From: Ligustrum vulgare
Lineage: Eukaryota > Streptophyta > Magnoliopsida > Lamiales > Oleaceae
Direction: 5' to 3'
Assembly: GCA_963555705.1 (NCBI GenBank)
Contig: OY743190.1
Span: 10,329,501-10,393,500 of the forward strand
Length of the DNA: 64,000 bases
The notes beneath the pieces are model-generated. The model ran no database searches. It worked only from the letters and a program-made list of their open reading frames with translations, and was not told where the DNA came from. This document shows positions 9,720 through 21,008 of this stretch, piece after piece; position 1 is the stretch's first letter; every line of letters begins with the position of its first letter. Position numbers and translations under genes: made by a program.

Positions 9720-12700
9720 TGTAGCGATCAAGATTTTTACGCAATTTTATAATTATTTTAATATTTAGAAAATTGTGTCGCTACTATTTCACTCATTGTT
9801 TTGAAATTAACGCCGCGACGAATTCGTCTAGCCAAGTCAAGAAATATCGAATTTGTTCGATTTTAAATTAAATTTCCGAATTTCTAAAATTATATTATTT
9901 TAATTATTTATTCAAAGTATTATTTTCAAAATCTTTCTAAAATCCAAATTTTTGCCCACATGTCTTTTTCTTTACACCAAGACAACAATTCTTTACACAA
10001 AAACATCATCATTTTTGTACAAATAATTTTACATCATTTTCCATTTCATATTATACCTAATTCTACACTATCATATTCTATAGTACCAAATCAATACATA
10101 TTCTTCCCCATCACAACTCACGTCCCCTACATTTTTTCTTCCTTCTTTATCATTCTTTCCACCTCAATATACCATCATCAAAGCATCTTCAACATGGACA
10201 CACAAAGCACCATCATTTTATCTCCATCATTACACCATTTTCTCTTCACTTTCCACTTCATTTCCAACCCATACTCATCAGCAACTCCACCTACTTCAAT
10301 TCCACAATATACTAAAATCAAGCAGCAATCAACTGATGAACCATGGACATACAATCCACCCTCAATTCTGTACCAACACCAACCCCAATTTTATCTCCAC
10401 CAGCAGCAGCCACCTCCTCGATCAGAAACCATCAGCAGCCACCATTTACCACACATAGATCAACCTACAGCAAGCCATAACTGTTTCATCACTGCAACCA
10501 CTGATCTACCAACCAAACCACCACCCTCTGCAACTCACAGCCGAATCCACTACCAATACTGCCATCCACAACCACTAGTTAATCAATTCATCAATCCGGC
10601 CAGTTTCCTCCATTCAACTACATCCAATTCAATTTCCATTTTCAGAATTCCCATTTGCAAGATCAACAATCTCAGCCATTATCATCAATTCTGATATCCT
10701 GCAATCACCATCTTCATCATCACTGCAGCAAATTTCCACCACCGGTATCATCATCCTCAAACACCAAATTGAATCAGCGTTCATCATCATCAATCAAAAT
10801 TGAGCACCACCACCGCACTCAGTCGAGAACCCAAAACACCATCACCATCATACAACCTCCATCATCGCCACACCCAAACCACCCTGCTTCCTTCCAAGTT
10901 AGATCACCACCACCACAATCCACGCAGTCACCACCGCCTACTGCATAATCCAGTCAATCACCACTGCCGGCCAGTCCACACCGAATCACTGCACAACATT
11001 CCTCCAAAAATCAAACTCAAACCTAGAAGAAAAGATAACCCATAACCCTAGAAACCCTTTTCTTACCTCAATCGTAGGTCCCTTCGCCGGAAATCGGGAT
11101 CTAAGCCGTTGTTTTACATTCGGTTTTCACACCCAAAAGCCTACCAAAACTTGAACCGCCGCTTTCCGCCACCCTCGCTGACGTCTCGCCGGCACATCAC
11201 CGGCTGCAGCACCCTTTTTACCCTAAGCGTTCGTCGTCGCCTGCCTTTCATCTCCAGATCGCCTTCGCCATTTGAGAGAGAGAGAGAACGTTGAGAGAGA
11301 GTTAGGATCTGATTAGGATATTTGATTTTAATATTTAAACTTTCAGAAATTTCACTTTAGTCCCTAGCCTAATTATGTTTTAAAGATTCAGTCCCTAAGT
11401 TTACAAAATGTTTTATGTCGGTCCTTTCAGCTTTAAATCTTTTTAATTCAGTCCCTTAAGTTCTAAATGATTTTAATCAGCCCTTTCATTTTCAAAATCT
11501 GATCACTTCAGTCCCTGCTGATTTACTTTTAAGCTCAAGTTTCAAAAGTATTCATTTGAATCCCTCAACTATCAAAAGTATTCATTTTAGTCCCTCAACT
11601 TTCAAAATATCCAATTTGGTTCCTTCAACTTTCAAAAGTATTCATTTTAGTCCCTCAACTTTCAAAACATCAATTTTAGTCTTCAAATTATAATTTATCA
11701 TTTTGAACTATATATTCGATAGACTAAAGTGACTTATTGGCTAAGACGAAGCGTACGGAGAATTTAAAGAAATTGAAGTCATTCCCGCTCAACTTTGCAC
11801 TCGTCGGATTTGAGGTAGACTCGCACTTATTAATTGATTTAAATTATGATTTCATATGAATGTCATGTGACTTGTGAAAGTCAATTTTTAAGAAAAACAA
11901 GTATGTTTTTATGAAAGGTAAATATACCTTATGTTGTTATGAAAAGTAAGTATGTTTTTTTTTTATGAAAAGAAAATATACTTTATGTTTTTACGAAAAG
12001 TAAGTATACCCTATGTTTTTACGATAATGTTTTATATGTTTTGGATCATTGCTATGCACATAAGAATTCTTACCACCTAAGTTCGGTAGAATTCTGTGTC
12101 TCCATAAGTTTATGAGGATTTACCACCTAAGTTCGGTAAAATTCCTGTCTTTCCATATGTTTATGAGGATTTACCACCTAAGTTCGGAAAAATTCCTGTC
12201 GCGTATGTTTATGAGGATTTCGATCCTATCTTATGTTATGATGGAAATGATCCCTATGAATTTCATGAATTATGTTTTGGTATACTTACTGTTATTATGA
12301 TTTTACTACATAAGAATTCTTACCACCTAAGTTCGGTAAAATTCTTATGTTTATGAGGATTTCGATTTTATCCTATGTTATGATGAAAACTTATTGTTAT
12401 TATGATTTTACTGCATAAGAATTCTTGCCACCTAAGTTCGGTAAAGTTCTTGTGTCTCCCTATGTTTATGAGGATTTCAATCATATCTTATGTTATGCTT
12501 TCAAAAGAAATTATGCTTGGCATAATTAAAATGTTTTTATAAGTATATGGTTTTCAAAGAGCTATTTTCAAAGAGCCTATGATTTGCAAAATATGTCCCG
12601 TGCTGTAATGTACAATATGAGTTTTATCAAGAGCTGTTTTATAAAGAAGCTCTATCAATGCCCATTTTATAAAGAGCCGGGATTTATGTGTTTAATCATC

Positions 12701-13120
12701 TTATAAATTAAATTAATTTGCGATGAGTCTACTGAGTATTTCCCCCATGAAATACTCACCCTACTTTTTAACAGTTTTGCAGATTTCGGAGACGGTGGCG
12801 AGCGATGAATGATGGTGGCAATAATCGTTAAACGGTTGAAAGTTTGACGTTAATGATTTCCGTATTTTCCAAACAATCGAATAATTTAGAGAAGTTCATT
12901 TATTTGAGAAATTATGATATTGGCAATTTCTTTACAATATTAATGGTTCGATTTACTATTTCAAATGGTTTCATAAATGTTTTCAATTTTAGCGGCCATT
13001 ACAGTTTATTTAATGTTGCCAAAAATGAATTTCAATTATTTCTTCCGCAAAAATATTATTCGAAAAATTTAGACAGAAAATGACGTAGTGAATCGGGTAT
13101 ACGGAACTCGGGGCGCTACA
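9720..13120 (+). repeat. LTR of LOG-carrying retrotransposon (3' LTR)
   Basis: This LTR of 3401 bases, TGTAGCG to CGCTACA, nearly matches 3024-6421. After 13120 the sequence changes to tatttacttatgcagg, where the array ends. No PBS follows, unlike the LTR at 3024. Confidence 0.9.
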
Positions 13121-13329
13121 TATTTACTTATGCAGGTAATCATTAGTATCAAGCATCAACTATTAAGCCTTGAAAGAGCCATTTACCAATGTATATAAAC
13201 TAACTTTCTAAATTCTGTTTCTGTTGCATTGTGACGATTGAGTAACTATTATTGAAAATCATCTTCCATTCGTTCATCGATTTTATTTTCTTTCATCAAT
13301 TTTCGTAATTGGTATTTAGTTTGTATCAG

Positions 13330-13405
13330 GTTGTCTATGCAAAAACGGATATGGCTGCTCGATTCAAAGGAATCACAGCCTTCATCAATGAGAAGGGAAT
13401 GTCTG
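13330..13405 (+). pseudogene. IVD: Isolated exon of isovaleryl-CoA dehydrogenase
   Basis: The exon encodes VVYAKTDMAARFKGITAF followed by INEKGMSG, the stretch of the isovaleryl-CoA dehydrogenase (mitochondrial leucine catabolism, acyl-CoA dehydrogenase family) middle domain that carries the AKTD...KGITAFI.EKGM signature. It is flanked by an AG acceptor (tatcag) and a GT donor (gtaaca), so one exon with its splice sites is preserved. I could not find the next exon in the following kilobase or the previous one in the 210 bases back to the LTR. It is a captured or left-over exon, not a complete gene. The retrotransposon array may have landed in an intron. Confidence 0.7.
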
Positions 13406-13752
13406 GTAACACATATTTTTTCTGACAATGAAGTTTCACTCAATACATGTGCCTTTAACTTTTGAAAATCTATCATGGTGGAGATGTGGATCATTTGAGT
13501 TCGATAAGAGGCCAACCACACTAAAATTGACTGAGAGCGGGTTTGGTTATGCTTAAAAAAGCTACTTTTCTATGAAGTGAGTTAAAACTTCTTTCTAAAA
13601 ATGCAAGTTTTGTTGTCACCTCTTATTTCTTCAAACACACAAAAATACAAGTTTTGCAAAAGAAGAGACGTTCATTTTGGGAGGGATTTTTGTGGGTTTT
13701 ATTGAAAAGTATTTTTACTTGTCAATGATTCTTGTCTTTCTCTATTTGACAG

Positions 13753-13868
13753 GTATATTCAATTGGTTAAGAAACATGGTTTAGAGATTTTCTAGCCTGG
13801 TTTTGAACCTAGTAATGGATTGTCATGGAAAATAACAAACATGAGTGGCGATAAAGAAGTGCACAAGT
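13753..13868 (+). pseudogene. Isolated, degenerate exon of a DUF707 family protein
   Basis: After the acceptor ttgacag the frame reads YIQLVKKHGLEIF, a TAG stop, then PGFEPSNGLSWKI and a tail ending DKEVHK, followed by a possible donor (aagtaaat). This matches the plant DUF707 proteins (function unknown; often predicted Golgi or secreted proteins) around the KHGLEISQP segment. The in-frame TAG and several replaced residues make it a pseudo-exon. It lies 350 bases after the IVD exon on the same strand, so two unrelated genes contribute single exons here. That pattern is typical of gene-fragment capture by a Helitron or Pack-MULE, although I see no termini. Confidence 0.55.
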
Positions 13869-14560
13869 AAATAAATTTATTAATAGTCACACCCCTAAAT
13901 AAAAAAGACCATATATTGGAGGTATTTGATTTTATTCTTTAATTTCTCAGTAAAAGAGCATGGTTTGAATTGTGTTGGAGTTGAGTTTTCTTTTCTTTCA
14001 AGCTTCTCAGTGCTTTTCTTCCTTGATTTGATATATAATTTTAGGCCGTGTTCAAAATTCTACAAAACCTAATGTTTTTTTTTTTCTTTTCTTTTGGTTG
14101 GCCTTGGGTGTTATGTTGATGGGCTAGGATGAGGAAAGTGATCCTGGTATCAGCACAAAGTAAGAGATGATCATGAGCATTGGTTGGGCCGAATTTCCAA
14201 CTCAAGGTGTTTACAAGATGGTCATGAGCATTGGTTGGACGAGTAATATATCTAATTCATAAGGACGTTACTTAATTCTCACTAAGAACATTTATGTTTA
14301 TTTTTAAATGTTGAAAGTTGTTTGCGATACTCTTTTAAGTTTTCGATGTAATTACATAAATTGTTTTAATGTATTTTGATACAATATTTTTGTTGGATGA
14401 TATATTCATTACATATTAATGTCTTTATTTATTGTCTTTTTGTGCAAATTTAGATATTTTTAATTAATCGAGTAAAAAATTTATAAAAAATAAAATATAT
14501 AAAAAACAAATACGAATAATTTCATTGATTGGATGAATTATTTAGCATACGAAATTCTAT
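13869..14560. other. AT-rich spacer with a short duplication
   Basis: I see no gene. At 14166-14240 the phrase tcatgagcattggttgg occurs twice, 54 bases apart. Confidence 0.5.
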
Positions 14561-14564
14561 TCTC

Positions 14565-14990
14565 CACAAAATTTTTTGTAGGAAAAAATAGGACCTAGCC
14601 CAAAAAATAATTATGGTCACAAATTCTTTCTTTGTTTGGACAAATTTTTGTAGAAAAATATTCATTCCCCTCAAAGTTATATTTGTAGGGAAAAGTAGGA
14701 TTAAGCCGACAACAAATTTTTACGTTGTGACCACAAAATCGCTTTGTAGGCAAAAATTACTTTTTCAAACAAATTGTTTTGTCGGGAAAGATCTTACTAG
14801 ACGAATAGTATTTATCTCCAAAGTTTTTGTAGGGACAAGTCTTAGCACACAAACTTCACAAATTTGTGAGCTTAACCCTTTCTCCACGATGTTTGCGCTA
14901 CAAAGTTCTCTACGAAATTTTTTTGTAGGGAAGGACCTTTGCCCACAAATATGAACATTTCCCTACAAAAAAAATTTGTATGCGGAATAT
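14565..14990. repeat. Degenerate repeats of 'tttgtaggga', subterminal-repeat-like
   Basis: The motif tttgtaggga or close variants occurs near 14573, 14687, 14741, 14779, 14826 and 14921, with an inverted copy near 14960. Dense short repeats of this sort are typical of transposon subterminal regions, for example CACTA elements. No terminus is seen, so the assignment is weak. Confidence 0.35.
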
Positions 14991-15034
14991 AAAATTCTTG
15001 TATGCTCTCTATTATGTAAAATATCCTCTTTAAA

Positions 15035-15530
15035 TATAAGAGTTTATTGGAGATGCTCTAAGAGGATCTCCATGTAGAGGTGGCAAACGGATCGAGCCGC
15101 TCGTTGGCTCGGCTCGTCAAACGGACGAGGCAAACAATGTAGTTGAACCACGAGCCGAGCTTGGCTCGGCTCGTGGTTCAATGAGCGGCTTGTTGGAATG
15201 AGCCACGAGCTCGTGCCAATGAGCTCAACGAGCTGGCGAGCCGAGCGGCTCGCCGGCTCGTGTAAAAAAAAAGAAAATTAAACGTCGTTTTTTCACGAGC
15301 CTAAGCTCGGCTCGTTTGACCCGGCTCGTTGCTCGGCTAGTCCGTTTGACGAGCTGATTCCGAACCATGGGCCGAGCATTGCCACCTCTATCTCCATGAG
15401 ACTTTAAGTACAAAATTATTTCATATATAAAGAACTAATGTTTAAAAATAAGTTTAGAGAGACAATCCTTTCAGTGATTTGCATTTAATAAGTCACAAAT
15501 TTCAATACTCTACTTCTTAAATTATTCAAA
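15035..15530. mobile_element. Older MITE-like sequence split by the hAT MITE
   Basis: Joined across the hAT insertion, the flanks (agaggatctccatgagac and onward to 15480) resemble 17119-17230, which also reads agagcatcttcaagagac and then aaagaactaatgtttaaa. Two related copies 2 kb apart suggest a small dispersed element. Termini are not defined. Confidence 0.4.
15075..15390. mobile_element. hAT-type MITE with 8 bp target site duplication
   Basis: Perfect 12-base terminal inverted repeats TAGAGGTGGCAA / TTGCCACCTCTA bound a 316-base element. The target duplication tctccatg is present at 15067-15074 and 15391-15398. The interior is rich in gctcg/cgagc and highly self-complementary, with no transposase. 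The eight-base duplication and the TAGaGGTGGCAA end fit the plant hAT superfamily. It sits inside an older MITE-like sequence. Confidence 0.88.
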
Positions 15531-17118
15531 CCACTTACACTTGATTGACCATTGATACAAAAATTATGTTAAATAAAATATGAAGTTTGACGGTCGGGTT
15601 TTCCAATCCATACATATATAATAATAGGATAATCGTCACCATTTTTCGCACATAGTTTTCCGTCCATTTTCACATGCTATTTTAGAAAATTTCTTATTTT
15701 TATCAATTTATTTTAATACATAAATTAGGAAAGTTCAATTAATGCATGTAATAAATGATTTATGGATTTGTAAAATATATATCTAGCTACTTCATAAAAA
15801 GTCAAATTATAGATTTTTTTCTTTTAATAATTATTGCATTATTTTGAAGTCGAAAAATATGCAATATGTGTGTCAAATCCAATATCTCAACGAGAAGTTT
15901 AATACAAACTAAGAAATGAGAGCAAACTCTAAACATATCATTCCTAAAATCATTTTAAATACTAAATGTAAAAGTTTTACTTATATTTTTTTACTTTTTC
16001 CAACATTCAATCTTTTTAATTTATCTCATTTAAGTCCAAAAATGTGATCTATTATTTCTTACCTAAACTTAGTTTGATCTAAATGATTAATTTTGAATAT
16101 TTTTCTTATCAAATTGAAATAAAAAATAAATATACTCGTTCTTTCTAAATAAAATCAATAAAGTCATTTAATTTTCTACAACTTTAGGTTCCGATAAACG
16201 CATTGGTTCAATTTGTAAACTAGAAGGTGTTAGCAAAATCATTCTATTTAAAAATAGAATATGGTCAAGACGTTTATTTGACATCCACAAAAATAATATT
16301 TGCAATTGTAGAAAATGAGTTTTAAAGAATGTGTGATTGAGAATGAACATTGAAAAAAATGATTTTTGAAAAATCAATTCTATATGAATAAGTGATAAAG
16401 TCTTATGTCTTGTGGGTTAAACTTCGGAGTTAATTATATTTGTAATATTCATTCAATAAAATTTAATTAAAATTTTTATTTCATATTATTTATTTTTTGC
16501 ATTTATTTAAATATAGAACTACGTATAAGTTTGTCACGTATAAGTTTAACAAATTGCACCATTTAATTTAAGTTTGAGCAATTTTTTATTTTTTTAAAAT
16601 ATTTGGTAAATTTTGTTCGTAATATATTTTTTTTTTACATGTAATGAAATGAAAATCTTGTATAATATTTTAAATATCAATTATTCCATTAAGATAGTTA
16701 GTAAAACTTCCTGTAGTATTATACGGGGAGTCGATAAATTAATTCTGTAAATGTCTATTAACCTCTTTATCTCATTTTACTATGAAAATTGTAAATATTT
16801 CAACTTTTAGAAATTAAAAAAAAAAAAACGTAAGCTCGACTTCAATCGTCAAATCAAAATTATAAAGTATAGAATAATTCACATGTCCATATCTTATTTC
16901 GCCTTTATAAGGCTAAGAAAATTAGAGAATGAATAATTAGCTGTTAAAAGAAATATGCAATTCGCAATTTTATATTTTACTGTTTTGAGTATTTTCCATT
17001 ATATATAAATGAACAATTTATGTCAGGCATGCATTGTACTTTTACAACTTATTCAATAAATAATTGTCAATTATATCTTCCGTACATCACACATGGTCGA
17101 TTACTTATTTAAATTATA
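15531..17118. other. AT-rich intergenic sequence, no gene seen
   Basis: There is no ORF with family features and no RNA gene. The base composition is very AT-rich. Confidence 0.5.
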
Positions 17119-17690
<572 letters not shown>

Positions 17691-17814
17691 TTTATTATCA
17701 TCTTATATTATTTAAGGATTGTCTTGAACCTCTAAATGTACAAAGAATGTCCGTCCACTTTTTTTTTCTTCATGAAATTGATATATAGCCTCTATTTAAT
17801 GGTGATTAAAATCG

Positions 17815-18840
17815 GATTTTTAGCATATTTAGATAAAAGTTGATAAAATATGTGGTTGAAAAATTGCAAGTTCTATGAATATGTGGTTGAGATTGATCAT
17901 TGACTTTAATTTAAATTGGTAATCTATATTTTAATTTGTATCAAGCATGGACATGATTTTCTAAACTCATAATAGTCATGGAAGTGGAAATAGTACAATG
18001 ATAAGAATAAATAATAGAAATTACTTTTTAAAAACAATTGTCATGATGCGAAAAGTTTCATTTGACATTAATTAATGTTATTATTTATTTTAGTTTGTAT
18101 CTATTTCTATGAAAAAATGGGTATTTTCTCTTTGGTCTAATTTAAAAATTCAAGTATATTGCTTTTTTACCAAGTAAAATATAATAATTTAGTTACATTA
18201 TAAATTTTGATCTGACAAAAATCTATTTTTTATATAAGTAGCGTACTACAAAATTGATTTAAAAATTCTCAGTCTTCATGGTTCATCATATAAATTATTT
18301 TGAGATTTTTTTCAGATACAAATTAACTTTGTTGATGATAAAAAGTAGTGTTGTCACTTGTAATTTCTTATAGTACATGCTTAAAATAAATTTAATAAGA
18401 ATGTATATATTTTGCCTATTTACACGGTAGTCGTTATTCGTTTTTTTTTTTTTTGAAATTTGATTTTCTCATTAATTTGTATTACAAAGATATTTAGTTT
18501 TTCCAAGTATGGAGTTTTCATTTGAAGAGGTCATAAAAATTTGTAAAATTGTTTCATCTTTTAAAGGTGGGTAATACCTTTTAGTTATTCATCTTTTTTA
18601 TTGGTTTGTTTGTTTTTATCTTAAATTTAGTTTAATAAAAAAATTTTAGAATGTATGTCTTTAATAAAGATTCATAATTTATGGAACACATCTTGAGGAT
18701 GTAAATTATCTAAAAACTCTTTTGTGTCTTTTTTACTCCGCCCCCCCCCCCCCCCCAATTTTATATGTTTAGTTCTTTTACATTTTTCCCTTTAGAATGA
18801 TAGAAAATGGGTATTAAACATAGTTACCTATTACAAACAA
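17815..18840. repeat. First copy of a ~1.02 kb tandem duplication
   Basis: The sequence from tagcatatttagataaaag to about 18840 is repeated starting at 18842, offset 1021, with scattered differences. The second copy is split by the Athila element and resumes at 29718. A poly-C tract (about 18739-18755) is present here, with an interrupted version at 30077-30100. No coding content. Confidence 0.8.
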
Positions 18841-18841
18841 T

Positions 18842-19402
18842 TTTGGTTTTTAGTATATTTTGATAAGAGTTGATAAAATATGAGATTGAAAAATTGCAAG
18901 TTTTATGAATATGTGGTTAAGATTGATTATAGACTTTAATTTAAATTGGTAATCTATATTTTAATTTGTATCAAGCATGGACATGATTTTCTAAACTCAT
19001 AATAGTCATGGAAGTGGATATAGTGTAATGATAAGAATAAATAATAGAAATTACTTTTTAACAACAATTGTCATGATGCGAAAAGTTTCATTTGACATTA
19101 ATTAATGTTATTATTTATTTTAGTTTGTGTCTATTTCTATGAAAAAAATGGGTATTTTCTCTTTGGTCTAATTTAAGAATTCAAGTCTATTGCATTTTTA
19201 CCAAGTAAAATATAATAATTTAGTTACATTATAAATTTTAATTTGACAAAAATCTGCTTTTTTACATAAGTTGCGTATTACAAAATTGATTAAAAAATTC
19301 TTAGTCTTGGATTCATGGTTCATCATATAAAATTATTTTAAGATTTTTTCAGATACTAATTAACTTTGACAATGATAAAAAGTAGTGTTGTCACTTGTAA
19401 CT
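18842..19402. repeat. Second copy of the 1.02 kb duplication, part before the insertion
   Basis: It matches 17821-18365. It ends in the target sequence taact (19398-19402), which is repeated after the Athila element at 29718-29722. Confidence 0.8.
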
Positions 19403-20767
19403 TGCTAAGTGCTTTATTAACATTTATTTTAAGCACTTATAACCTTGAACTAGCAACAATTTGATCCTATATAAGTATTATTAATGCATTTTATATTTTA
19501 TGTTATATAGGATCATAAAAAAAGAGAAAAAAAGAAAAAAAGACCAAAATTTACTTAAAACTGAAGATTGAGGACCTTGGATGCAAATAAGTTACGGCAG
19601 CAACAAAGGAGGTCACAGCCGTAAACGTTTCATGGCATTGTAAAAAAAAAAGAGCAGAACACGAGTTACGGCCGTAAATAAAAAGTTACGGCCGTAATCT
19701 CAAAACATGAAAAATCAGCAGAAACCAAGTTACGGCTGTAAATGATTTTTCACGGCCGTCAAGAATTTCCTTTTTTTTATTCTTTCCATAATTTTGGTAT
19801 GTCTTGAGCCCAAATCTAGGGTACGAAATTGTGGCAATAAAAAGGAAATTTCAAGACATAAAAAGTGAAAAAATTGCTAAAGGAAGAGCGGCTTGCTTGG
19901 AGCGTGGAAGAGAAATAAAGCGACTCGAGAAGATGAATCAAGAGCGGAAAATTCTGGAATTCTTCATGGCTTTAAGCGGCTAAGTTCTCCACCTAGTTCA
20001 AAAGGGGGACGTTGTGTTTTAATTAATTTGTTCATCACTTTTCCAAACTAGTAACGTAGTTCAAAATTCTTTATTTTGATTGTTGGATTTTTATGCGTTT
20101 TTAATTCAATCGATGAAATACTTTATTTGATTAAGGCCTTATCATTTAATTTGTTGTATTGAGATTTGCTATTTTGAATGATTTGATCCGTAATCGTCTT
20201 TTTGTTCAAATCATAGTAGCAAGTGGGAATTTATTATTTCCATAGGAAATTCCAACTTAGGTTAATTGTCACGAGCTTGTGTGACTAATAATATAATTCA
20301 CCCTAATTCTTCTCAAACATTATATAGTTGTTGTCTTAAATCTAAAGAGCTTGTTTTAGGTTATTCAATGGCTAATGTTTGATTAGAGAGTTTATTCTAA
20401 TTAAATGCAACTAAGGGAGAATAGAAATAGTTAGAGCTTATTAACTATTTACGGGTGATAAATCAAAGAAAAAATTGAACTCGCGTTACTTGGAAAGTGA
20501 TAACATTGTGATAGAATACAACTGAACCTGAGAACTAGGATTTTTCAATAATTGATTTACATTCTATCCAATTTACGTTTTCATTTTATTTTCAAGTCAT
20601 TTATAATATTTGAACTCAAAAAATCCCCCCATCTATTCTGATTGACATAACACTAATTTAGTTCCCGTTCCTTGTGGGATCAACTCTTACTTCCGTTACT
20701 ACAATTAAATTTGGTGATTTGCAAGGAAGATATTTAATTAAATTTCGGTGCGTAACAACGCACACCA
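19403..20767 (+). repeat. Athila 5' LTR
   Basis: It pairs with 28371-29717. It holds the TTACGGCCGTAA palindrome cluster at 19590-19770. The 3' half is AT-rich and ends gtgcgtaacaacgcacacca, itself an inverted repeat (gtgcgt/acgcac). Confidence 0.92.
19590..19770. repeat. Cluster of TTACGGCCGTAA palindromes in the Athila LTR
   Basis: Six full or near copies lie near 19591, 19613, 19664, 19686, 19730 and 19752. LTR 2 has five (28560-28712); the difference is one 21-base unit. A third cluster of six follows the integrase at 24276-24440. Confidence 0.85.
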
Positions 20768-20773
20768 AATTTT

Positions 20774-20791
20774 TCGCGCCGTTGTCGGGGA
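20774..20791 (+). promoter_or_regulatory. Primer binding site, tRNA-Asp type
   Basis: The sequence tcgcgccgttgtcgggga lies six bases after the LTR. It matches the Athila-type PBS tggcgccgttg(t/c)cgggga except for one changed base near the start. Confidence 0.8.
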
Positions 20792-21008
20792 AACGGTAAA
20801 CCAATTTAGTGTTTAATCAATCAGAATTTTATTTTTTCTGCATTTTATTTTAATCTTCACTTTATTTCTAGAATTTTTTTTTTAAAAAAAAAAATTCTTT
20901 TTGCTTCTTTACTTATATGTTTAAAACTCAGTCAACTAATTTTGAACTTTTTGATCTTGACCCAGAAATCGAGAGAACTTTCGACAACAAAGGGGAGCAG
21001 CACGACGA

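Larger units (their letters stand above)
3024..13120 (+). mobile_element. Complete non-autonomous gypsy (Tekay/Del-like) LTR retrotransposon carrying LOG
   Basis: The order is LTR (3024-6421), PBS, 3.3 kb internal region, polypurine tract, LTR (9720-13120). No gag or pol codons remain, so it needs proteins from a relative. The leader after the PBS (6437-6560, including gtttctgtagact and gccactgcca) matches the leader of the gag-bearing element at 42791-42930, which makes that family a candidate helper. The left side abuts another internal region, so no flanking TSD is visible; the array looks like LTR-to-LTR recombination or repeated insertion. Near-identical LTRs imply recent activity. Confidence 0.88.

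Noticed and set aside
13249..13521. 90-codon minus-strand ORF
   Set aside because: It is the antisense shadow of the IVD exon, whose plus-strand frame has a clear family match and splice sites.
14613..14954. 113-codon ORF
   Set aside because: It translates the short tttgtaggga repeats; the open frame follows from the repeat period.
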